Source of the DNA: Pseudomonadota bacterium
Lineage (GTDB): Bacteria > Pseudomonadota > Gammaproteobacteria > Burkholderiales > Burkholderiaceae_B
Direction: 5' to 3'
Length of the DNA stretch: 46,487 bases
NCBI GenBank assembly: GCA_023389155.1
Contig: JAEWEV010000030.1
Span: 1 to 46,487 of the forward strand
In this document: in pieces, positions 40,043 to 46,487 of the stretch
How the letters are laid out: the number at the start of each line of letters is the position of its first letter
Numbering within the stretch: the first letter of the stretch is position 1
Made by a program: the position numbers and the translations under genes
The notes under the pieces: generated by a model
Databases searched by the model: none
What the model was told of the DNA's origin: nothing
What the model saw: the letters and a program-made list of their open reading frames with translations, nothing else

Positions 40043-40048
40043 TATAAT
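40043..40048 (+). promoter_or_regulatory. Candidate -10 of serS
   Basis: TATAAT 41 bp before the serS start codon; the matching -35 is weak, so the promoter is tentative. Confidence 0.4.
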
Positions 40049-40089
40049 GATTACCCTATACTTCTCCCAAACGAAACCAGAAAAAAATT

Positions 40090-41448
40090 ATGTTAGATCC
40101 TGTTTTACTGCGAAAAGAACTGCCTGCTGTCATCGCTGCGCTGAAACGCCGCAATGTCGATTTCGACGAATCCCGCTTCAATGCGCTCGAAGCGCAGCGC
40201 AAAGAGGTGCAGATTCAGACTGAAACGCTGCAGGCACAGCGCAATTCGCTGGCCAAGCAGATCGGGCAGCTCAAATCCCGCGGAGAAGACGCCAGCGCCG
40301 TCATGGCTGAATCCCAGGCGCTGCCTGGCAAACTGAAAGCGCTGGAAGAACAGCTCACGCAAATTCGCAGCGAACTCGACGGCTGGCTTATGACGCTGCC
40401 AAATCTGCCACATCCCTCTGTACCGGATGGCAAAGACAGTGATGACAATGTCGAAGTTCGTCGCTGGCTGGGCTCCGCTGCAGGATTTGTCACGGACAAT
40501 AGCGAACCTGCAGCCAAAGATTTTGACACCCAGGATCACGTAACGGTTGGCGAGCGTCTTGGTCTGGAGTTCGATACCGCCGTCAAGCTTACCGGAGCAA
40601 GGTTTTCCTTTATGCGTGGCGGCATGGCCCGTCTGCACCGAGCGCTGGCGCAGTTCATGCTGGATTTGCACACCAGCCGGCACGGCTACACCGAATGCTA
40701 TACGCCGTACATTGTCAACAGTTCCACGCTGCTTGGTACGGGTCAGTTGCCCAAGTTCAAGGACGATATGTTCTGGGTGACCAAAGGTGGTGAAGATGAG
40801 CCGCAGACCGATCAGCAGGGCAGACCCATTGCAAAAGAGGATCTATACCTGATTTCTACTTCCGAAATCACCCTGACGGCGACCGTTAAGAATGAGATTG
40901 TTTCCGGCGCCGATCTGCCGCTACGCCTTACCGCGCACACGCCGTGCTTCCGTTCTGAAGCCGGCAGCGGTGGCCGCGATACCCGCGGCATGATACGGCA
41001 ACACCAGTTCGACAAAGTAGAGATGGTTCAGATCGTTCGCCCTGATACTTCCTATGATGTGCTGGAAGAAATGGTGGGTCATGCAGAAAAAGTCCTGCAG
41101 CTGCTTGAACTTCCCTATCGCGTCATGCAATTGTGCACGGGCGATATGGGCTTTGGGGCTGCCAAAACCTATGACCTGGAGGTTTGGATTCCGGCGCAGC
41201 ATACCTGGCGTGAAATCTCTTCGGTCTCCAATTGCGAAGCGTTCCAGGCCCGTCGCCTGCAGGCACGTTTTCGTAATGAACAGGGCAAGACTGAATATCT
41301 GCATACGCTCAATGGATCAGGCCTGGCAGTAGGGCGTACGCTGGTAGCACTTATCGAAAACTACCAGCAGGCCGATGGCAGTATTACGATTCCCGAAGTC
41401 CTCCGACCCTACATGGGAGGGCTGCAGAGCCTGACGCCGGCAAGCTGA
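40090..41448 (+). CDS. serS: Seryl-tRNA synthetase
   Basis: Class II aminoacyl-tRNA synthetase charging tRNA-Ser and tRNA-Sec. The 452-residue product starts MLDPVLLRKELPAVIAALKRRN, followed by the long antiparallel coiled-coil arm (about 30-105) that grips the tRNA variable arm. The catalytic domain has motif 2 TPCFRSEAGSGGRDTRGMIRQHQFDKVEM and motif 3 LNGSGLAVGRTLVALIENYQ. Length is normal for the bacterial type (E. coli 430); an insertion with GGEDEPQTDQQGRPIAKED lies near residue 235-250. Last gene of the ftsK-lolA-rarA-serS arrangement. Confidence 0.97.
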   Translation: MLDPVLLRKELPAVIAALKRRNVDFDESRFNALEAQRKEVQIQTETLQAQRNSLAKQIGQLKSRGEDASAVMAESQALPGKLKALEEQLTQIRSELDGWLMTLPNLPHPSVPDGKDSDDNVEVRRWLGSAAGFVTDNSEPAAKDFDTQDHVTVGERLGLEFDTAVKLTGARFSFMRGGMARLHRALAQFMLDLHTSRHGYTECYTPYIVNSSTLLGTGQLPKFKDDMFWVTKGGEDEPQTDQQGRPIAKEDLYLISTSEITLTATVKNEIVSGADLPLRLTAHTPCFRSEAGSGGRDTRGMIRQHQFDKVEMVQIVRPDTSYDVLEEMVGHAEKVLQLLELPYRVMQLCTGDMGFGAAKTYDLEVWIPAQHTWREISSVSNCEAFQARRLQARFRNEQGKTEYLHTLNGSGLAVGRTLVALIENYQQADGSITIPEVLRPYMGGLQSLTPAS

Positions 41449-41585
41449 TCTGTCACAGGAGACCCGCCGGACAGCAATAGCCGGCAGGTCTTGCCCGACA
41501 TGATGGTTTGACGACGTATCCGACCGCCGCCCTGCGGTGTCTTTTTTTTCCGATTCATCAAATATTCCATTCAAGGTTGTCCGTC

Positions 41586-42356
41586 ATGCTTTTTCTGCTT
41601 TCTCCTGCTAAAAAACTCGATTACGATTCTCCGCTTCCGACTGCGACGCATACCCAGCCTCTGTTTACCAAACGTTCGGCGGAACTGATCAAAGTGCTGA
41701 AAACCAAGAGTGCGGATGATATTGCGGCCCTGATGAAGCTGAGTCCGGCGCTGTCAGAATTGAACGTGAAACGGTATGCTGAGTGGAAACCCAAATTCGA
41801 TCAGAAAAACTCGCGCCAGGCGGTGCTCGCCTTCAACGGTGACGTATACGAAGGACTGGATGCTCCATCGCTTACAGAAACACAACTGCAATGGGCGCAG
41901 GAACATGTGGCAATTCTTAGCGGACTTTATGGCGTACTGCGTCCTTTGGACCTGATGCAGCCATACCGCCTGGAAATGGGAACGCGCCTGCAGACCGCCG
42001 CAGGCAAAAACCTGTATGAGTTCTGGGGTTCGGATATTGCGCAGTACCTGAATAAACGACTGGATGATGAAAAATCGCGGATTGTCATCAATCTGGCATC
42101 TGAAGAGTATTTCAAATCTGTGGATCTGAAAGCGCTCGACGCGCGGGTGGTGCAATGTGTATTCCAGGATTACAAAAACGGTGTCTACAAAATTATCAGT
42201 TTCAATGCCAAGCGTGCCCGGGGTCTGATGGCACGGTTTGCGATTGAAACCAAAGCAAAAACGCCCGCGGCACTGAAAAAATTCAATGTCGAAGGCTATG
42301 CGTTTGCGGCAGAAGAATCTACGGAAGATAAACTCGTCTTCCGGAGAAAACAATGA
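41586..42356 (+). CDS. yaaA: Peroxide stress protein YaaA
   Basis: YaaA lowers free intracellular iron and limits DNA damage under hydrogen peroxide stress; it has a DNA-binding fold. The 256-residue product opens MLFLLSPAKKLDYDSPLPT, the family start, and contains RYAEWKPKF, QAVLAFNGDVYEGLDAPSL, EHVAILSGLYGVLRPLDLMQPYRLEMGTRL and VINLASEEYFKSV, all typical. The ATG at 41586 is chosen for this reason; the open frame upstream is not conserved-looking. Its stop overlaps the MFS start by 4 bp (ATGA), so the two genes are translationally coupled. Confidence 0.95.
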   Translation: MLFLLSPAKKLDYDSPLPTATHTQPLFTKRSAELIKVLKTKSADDIAALMKLSPALSELNVKRYAEWKPKFDQKNSRQAVLAFNGDVYEGLDAPSLTETQLQWAQEHVAILSGLYGVLRPLDLMQPYRLEMGTRLQTAAGKNLYEFWGSDIAQYLNKRLDDEKSRIVINLASEEYFKSVDLKALDARVVQCVFQDYKNGVYKIISFNAKRARGLMARFAIETKAKTPAALKKFNVEGYAFAAEESTEDKLVFRRKQ

Positions 42357-43585
42357 GCCGACAGGCAGCGATAAGGATTTTTGTTCTCTTCGCACTGGGA
42401 TATTTTTTATCTTATGTATTTCGCGGCCTGAATATCGGCTTTGCGCCGTTTCTGTCCCGCGAAATGAACCTGACAGCCAGTGACCTTGGTTTGCTCACCA
42501 GCTTTTACTTTATCGGATTTGCCCTGGCCCAGCTGCCTGCCGGGCTGGCGCTTGACCGCTATGGCGCACGGCGAACCGATGCTGCATTGCTGGTGCTTGC
42601 CGCTGTCGGCACGGTACTGTATGGCGTTGCTGACAGCATGCCGGGCCTGATCATGGGACGCGTCCTGATCGGTGTTGGTGTGTCGGTGTGTCTGGGGGCT
42701 GGCTTTCTTGCCATTGCGCAGAACTTTCCGTCTTCGCGCTGGCCGCTACTTAACGGCCTGATGGTGGCTATCGGTGGACTGGGGGGCGTTGTGGTCGGAA
42801 CACCGCTGGCCATCATGCTGACCCACAATAGCTGGCGTGAAATCAGCGTGGGCATGGCAGGCGTTACCCTTGCGGTTGCGGTAGTCATCTGGATGCTGGT
42901 ACCGGAAACCAAACAGCATTACAACCCGCACGAATCCATTTCCAAACAGATGCACGGCGTGCGCATTATTCTGAAAAACAGCGTGTTCTGGCGCGTGATA
43001 CCCTTTCCCTGCGCCGTCGGCGGCGCCTTTTATGCCGCCCAGTCCTTGTGGGTTAAACCGTATCTGACTGACGTTTCCGGGTTCACGGCCCGGCAGGCTG
43101 ACAGCCTGGTGTCATCCCTGGGAATGACCATGGTAGCCGGAACGGTCATTACCGGATTGCTTGCCCGACGAATAGAGCGCTACGGACTCGGACTACGTGC
43201 TTTTTGCGGGCTGGGGATGATGCTGTTTGTGCTGGTGCAACTGCTCATCCTGCTCAAAGTCCCCATGCCGGCGGTATTGATCTGGGGCGCCTATGGCTTT
43301 TTATCATCAAGCTGCATTCTTGCCTATGCACTGCTGGCAGAAGTATTCCCGCGCAAGGTCGTGGGACGCGTGACCACCGCCTTCAACATGATTTTCTTCA
43401 TCAGTATTTTTTCCATGCAGGTCGGCGTCGGCATTGTGCTGGACTTCTGGACGTCCGATGGTGGTCATTATCCAGCAATTGCCCATGTGGTCGCCTGGGG
43501 CATCATGCTGGCCATACAGCTTGCCTCGGCTGTGGCGTATTTCTGGCCGGGTCAGATCCGTGTCGATGAACAATTATTTGAATAA
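42353..43585 (+). CDS. MFS transporter
   Basis: A 410-residue major facilitator with about 12 hydrophobic segments. The loop 2-3 signature reads LALDRYGARRTDA, a variant of the G-x3-D-R-x-G-R-R motif, and GRVLIGVGVSVCLGAGFLAIAQNFPSSRWPLLNGLMVAIGGLGGVVVGTPLAIML is a typical N-half stretch. A family of similar proteins near yaaA in Burkholderiales is annotated only as MFS. Substrate unknown. The start codon overlaps the yaaA stop. Confidence 0.9.
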   Translation: MSRQAAIRIFVLFALGYFLSYVFRGLNIGFAPFLSREMNLTASDLGLLTSFYFIGFALAQLPAGLALDRYGARRTDAALLVLAAVGTVLYGVADSMPGLIMGRVLIGVGVSVCLGAGFLAIAQNFPSSRWPLLNGLMVAIGGLGGVVVGTPLAIMLTHNSWREISVGMAGVTLAVAVVIWMLVPETKQHYNPHESISKQMHGVRIILKNSVFWRVIPFPCAVGGAFYAAQSLWVKPYLTDVSGFTARQADSLVSSLGMTMVAGTVITGLLARRIERYGLGLRAFCGLGMMLFVLVQLLILLKVPMPAVLIWGAYGFLSSSCILAYALLAEVFPRKVVGRVTTAFNMIFFISIFSMQVGVGIVLDFWTSDGGHYPAIAHVVAWGIMLAIQLASAVAYFWPGQIRVDEQLFE

Positions 43586-43724
43586 GGACGGACGGCACTC
43601 AGCTGCGGGATCTCAATGGGGTCAGGCGCTTTGTTCGCGTTGACGTGGGGGCGGTCACACGATTGACCATTGTCATCGCGCCGGCCAGGAATCGCAAGCG
43701 CCGCGCCTGTTTCATTAGCGCCAG

Positions 43725-45914
43725 CTACATCAGTCCGATATTGGTTGCCTGCTGGCGTATCCGCAGCGCCGCCTGCTGCATCTGCTTCAGCGGAAATACC
43801 AGACTGCCGTACTGACCTTCGGTTTCGATCTGGGATGGAGACTCGGTGATCGTATCAGCCTTGCGGTTCAGCAAATCCGAGATGTTGGCAATCGTCTGCT
43901 TCATGTTGGGCGGGACGCCGTCAAGGCCGGCGAGCACGGGGGCAACCGCGGTAATCTGACTGGCCACCGCATCGGTTTGCAGCAGAATGGTATTGAGTTC
44001 CTTGATGTGGATCTGTTTGGACTTGGGTTCATTCATCATGCGGTAGAAACTGTCTGCAAATGCGCCAAAGGCCGTATGCATGTTTTTGCGGCACAGTTGC
44101 GCCTGGACATAACGCTCGTTTTCGGCCGATGGCACTTTACCTTCCGGATCCGCATGTACGGAAGCGATGTAAGCCTGTACTGCGAGGATGTACTGGTGGG
44201 CCGCATCAATCGCCTCTTGTGCCAGCGGCATGATCCGCTGCTTTTCCCACCAGGGAAGAATCGAACCGCAAAGAAACGTCAGCAGGCATCCTGCCAGCGT
44301 ATCCAGGGCCCGCTCGCCGATAATCAGCAGATTGCCGGGGCTCAGGAAGTGGAACGCAATCAGGATGTAAATAGTCATCAGCATGGAGCTGAGCAGATAA
44401 TTGGTCAGGACAAAGGCATTGCCCAGCACCATGGCGGGAATCATGATTGCAATCAGAATGAAGGCATTGCTGGTAACGTTAAACAGGGCAATTGTGATCA
44501 GGCAGCCCACCAGCGTACCCGCCAGACGGCCGATCGTGCGCTGGCGCGTGAGGGCAAATCCCGGCCGCATGATAATGAGCACGGTCAGAATGATCCAGTA
44601 GCTGTGCGAGGTAAACGCGCGAACCACGGCCGAATGCCCGTATACCAGACTGACCACCGTCGAGATCAGCAGTACCAGTGTTACGACAAAGGTAGTACGA
44701 AGGGCATAGCGGAAAATCGAGGAATTCAGGTTCAGATTCCGTTTCAGCGGCGCCAGTGTGATTGCCTGCGGCGTAATGAAACGCCGCAGCGAGTGATCGC
44801 GCTTCAGGCTGTCTACCGGCTCCAGACGCGTGCCACGCAGATTGTCCGCGATACGGTCCACGAAGCGGCCGGCATTGCGCAGGCGACGCACGATCTGCAC
44901 AAGCAGCAGGTAGGTTTCGGGTTCGGAGCTCTGCAGCCCGTCCTGCTTCAGTTGCAGCAGCTCATATTCCATGGCGCGCAACTCTGCCTTGACGCTGTTA
45001 CGATAATCCACGGGTTTGTTTCGGGCCAGACTGTAGGCGGTCCGGTTCAACGTACGGCTGATCTTGAACAGCGTGTCACGCATGAACAGCAAAATATCGT
45101 GATCCTGAAACCGGGCACGCAACGTTGCATAATCTGTCTGGGACGCGGCCATGGTATCGAGCAGGGCGATCATATCGATAAACACGTTCCACAACAGAAT
45201 GCGCTGCTGGTCGCTGGCATCATTGTCGCGTGGCAGGTTGCGCAGCACCACATCGCGTGCGCTCTGATGCTGCTCCGTCATGGCGATCATCTGTGGAATG
45301 AGGCGCCGATAGCTGTCGTCCAGGTTTTTGTGGGTATCGTAAAAATCAGCCCGTGTGCTGACATAGGCGGCGGTGGCGTACAGGGCGGCAGACAGCGTCT
45401 GTCTTTCTTCCCGCAACTTGAACAGGTGACTGATCGAGGTGCTGTACAGAATATAGAAAATGCCCCCCATGGCGGTATAGCTGGTATGGGTCAACGCTTC
45501 ATCTACAGACATCGGGGTGTGCATGGAAAGCATCATCTGCAGCAGACAGCCGAAGCCGATCAGGCCGCCGCGTCGGCCATAAACCGAGAGCATGGAATAG
45601 AAGAAAACCTGGGCAGAAACGACTAGCCACAACAGGGCAGGGTAGGGGCTGGCCAGCCCGGTAAGCAGGCCCGAAAGTTGACCAAGCACAATCCCGCCCA
45701 GCATTTCATTGAGCCGTGACCGCTTGGTGCCGCCAACCTGATCAATGATCGCGGGGCACAGGGCGCCGGTGGCCAGTGCGACTCCCGCCATTGGCTGGTT
45801 GAACAGTCCGGCCATGACAAAAACCGGCAGCAGAACCCCTGTGGCCTGGCGCGTTCCATGGAAAAAATTGGAACTGTAGAAGAATTTGACGAAATTTTCC
45901 GCGCGAATATCCAT
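43725..45914 (-). CDS. FUSC family membrane protein (YccS/aromatic-acid-efflux-like)
   Basis: A 729-residue inner-membrane protein. It has an N-terminal block of about six transmembrane segments (about 25-165), a large cytosolic domain (about 170-390, with ADFYDTHKNLDDSYRRLIPQMIAMT and RRLRNAGRFVDRIADNLRGTRLEPV), a second membrane block (about 400-520, FRYALRTTFVVTLVLLISTVVSLVYG and SYWIILTVLIIMRPGFALTRQRTIGRLAGTLVGCLITI) and a cytosolic tail. The RPGFALTRQRTxGRxxGTxxG stretch is characteristic of the FUSC/YccS family, linked to export of aromatic acids or fusaric acid; the substrate here is unknown. Start placed at ATG 45914 (MDIRAENFVKFFY); an upstream in-frame ATG at 45980 would add 22 residues. 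Convergent with the MFS gene. Confidence 0.88.
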   Translation of the reverse strand: MDIRAENFVKFFYSSNFFHGTRQATGVLLPVFVMAGLFNQPMAGVALATGALCPAIIDQVGGTKRSRLNEMLGGIVLGQLSGLLTGLASPYPALLWLVVSAQVFFYSMLSVYGRRGGLIGFGCLLQMMLSMHTPMSVDEALTHTSYTAMGGIFYILYSTSISHLFKLREERQTLSAALYATAAYVSTRADFYDTHKNLDDSYRRLIPQMIAMTEQHQSARDVVLRNLPRDNDASDQQRILLWNVFIDMIALLDTMAASQTDYATLRARFQDHDILLFMRDTLFKISRTLNRTAYSLARNKPVDYRNSVKAELRAMEYELLQLKQDGLQSSEPETYLLLVQIVRRLRNAGRFVDRIADNLRGTRLEPVDSLKRDHSLRRFITPQAITLAPLKRNLNLNSSIFRYALRTTFVVTLVLLISTVVSLVYGHSAVVRAFTSHSYWIILTVLIIMRPGFALTRQRTIGRLAGTLVGCLITIALFNVTSNAFILIAIMIPAMVLGNAFVLTNYLLSSMLMTIYILIAFHFLSPGNLLIIGERALDTLAGCLLTFLCGSILPWWEKQRIMPLAQEAIDAAHQYILAVQAYIASVHADPEGKVPSAENERYVQAQLCRKNMHTAFGAFADSFYRMMNEPKSKQIHIKELNTILLQTDAVASQITAVAPVLAGLDGVPPNMKQTIANISDLLNRKADTITESPSQIETEGQYGSLVFPLKQMQQAALRIRQQATNIGLM

Positions 45915-46064
45915 ACACCAAACCAGTGAGAAGACCGGGTGCCAGCCGTGTCTGTGGGCAAATCTGCCACAGATCGCCAACCGGCAAATTCGGTAACGTG
46001 CCCTATTGTACCGTTATGGTTCCGGAATTTTGAGTCTAATCAAAAATCCCGATTGCGTTTGGTG

Positions 46065-46093
46065 TTGCAATGCGGTACAGTTATCGATTATAT
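46065..46093 (+). promoter_or_regulatory. Candidate promoter of the acetolactate synthase operon
   Basis: TTGCAA (46065-46070) and TTATAT (46088-46093) are separated by 17 bp. Transcription from about 46100 would give a leader of roughly 300 nt. Confidence 0.5.
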
Positions 46094-46239
46094 CTGCGGA
46101 CAAACCGTCCCTGGTATAAACGGACACCCTGTTTTAGCTACCCGCTTCAATTGCAGTGCGCCTCAACTTATGAATAATAGCGGTTATTCGTGCCACAAGC
46201 GTGAATAAACGTCTCCATTTCGAACTCTCCCCGCACCCA

Positions 46240-46401
46240 GTGTGCGTGCTGACCCAGATTGATGGCCAGGCTGGTTCATCAAGGTCTGCAGGTGGCATTC
46301 CTCCGTGAGGAACAAAGCGCTGCAGATGTTGACGGATCCTTCCGAAGCCGCAGGTCTCAGGACCAATCAACGCGGGAATGCTGGTTATGAAAGGAAATAA
46401 C
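46240..46401 (+). promoter_or_regulatory. Structured 5' leader upstream of ilvB/ilvI
   Basis: The leader holds a compound stem: TCTGCAG (46285-46291) pairs with CTGCAGA (46320-46326), enclosing TTCCTC (46298-46303) with GAGGAA (46307-46312); a further hairpin GGTC-TCAG-GACC lies at 46353-46364. No leader peptide rich in Ile/Val/Leu codons was found. The pieces suggest a cis-regulatory RNA, but no known riboswitch class was identified. Confidence 0.45.
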
Positions 46402-46487
46402 ATGGAACTCAATGGCGCCGATATCGTCGTGCGCTGCCTGGCCGAAGAGGGCGTCGAGCACGTTTTCGGTTACCCTGGCGGCGCGGT
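46402..46487 (+). CDS. ilvB: Acetolactate synthase large subunit, N-terminal fragment
   Basis: Only the first 28 codons are inside the window: MELNGADIVVRCLAEEGVEH then VFGYPGGAV. This is the characteristic N-terminus of thiamine-diphosphate acetolactate synthase (IlvB/IlvI), whose conserved Glu in AEEGV-x3-FGYPGG activates the cofactor. The enzyme makes acetolactate and acetohydroxybutyrate for Val, Leu and Ile synthesis. In this group ilvB (ilvI) normally heads ilvBHC. AAAGGAAATAAC precedes the ATG. Confidence 0.9.
   Translation, partial: MELNGADIVVRCLAEEGVEHVFGYPGGA

Noticed and set aside
43977..45626. A 549-codon open frame on the plus strand
   Set aside because: It lies entirely opposite the FUSC gene, is His/Gln-rich without any recognisable domain, and has the composition of an antisense shadow.
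46300..46375. Resemblance to an SAH riboswitch core (GAGGA ... GCGCTGC)
   Set aside because: The short strings match but the surrounding pairing and the expected CAGGCTCGG-type partner are missing, and the downstream gene is for branched-chain amino acids.
1..46487. Mobile elements, CRISPR arrays, tRNA or rRNA genes
   Set aside because: No transposase or integrase frames, no regularly spaced repeats and no tRNA-like cloverleaf were recognised on reading both strands; a dedicated tRNA and repeat scan could still find something small.

Overview
The window looks like chromosomal DNA of a betaproteobacterium of the order Burkholderiales, most likely family Alcaligenaceae (Bordetella/Achromobacter/Advenella group). 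The basis is gene order (bamE<>fur, recN-nadK, hrcA-hemH-grpE-dnaK-dnaJ, ftsK-lolA-rarA-serS), protein resemblance to Bordetella-type proteins (Fur, DUF1841, VWA/MoxR pair, Bug receptors) and a moderate GC content. Advenella is a guess from memory, not a result. No rRNA, tRNA, CRISPR array, insertion sequence or prophage was recognised.

1-11.7 kb is housekeeping and stress DNA: start of bamE, fur, recN and nadK on the minus strand, then hrcA, hemH, a MOSC protein, grpE, dnaK and dnaJ. grpE and dnaK each have their own near-consensus sigma-32 promoter. Behind dnaJ and a strong terminator lies an unusual protein built of two methylglyoxal-synthase-like domains, the first lacking catalytic residues. 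11.9-15.2 kb is a self-contained molybdate uptake unit modA-modB-modC-modE, with a perfect ModE-type inverted repeat over the modA -10 region; ModC is short (no TOBE domain) while ModE carries two TOBE domains. 15.4-18.5 kb holds a VWA protein and MoxR ATPase (minus), diverging from two small periplasmic cytochromes c. 18.6-20.9 kb has a DUF1841 gene, a possible decayed ORF, and icd.

21.0-30.8 kb is an accessory catabolic region: a MarR regulator with a clear candidate operator, an alpha/beta hydrolase, an orphan ABC-type binding protein, a D-tartrate dehydratase gene (tarD) broken by a one-base shift in a G/C homopolymer, a LysR regulator, a Bug-type (TTT) receptor, a GntR/FCD regulator, and tcuA-tcuB for oxidation of tricarballylate-like tricarboxylates. 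A 21-bp motif (17/21 identical) occurs upstream of both the Bug receptor gene and tcuA, with the GntR gene between them, which suggests one local regulon for uptake and oxidation of a di/tricarboxylate.

30.9-46.5 kb returns to core genes: trhO, a structured intergenic region that may be a small RNA, an Smr-domain protein, trxB, ftsK, lolA, rarA, a small secreted protein, serS, yaaA, an MFS transporter, a FUSC-type membrane protein, and the start of the acetolactate synthase large-subunit gene behind a roughly 300-nt structured leader.
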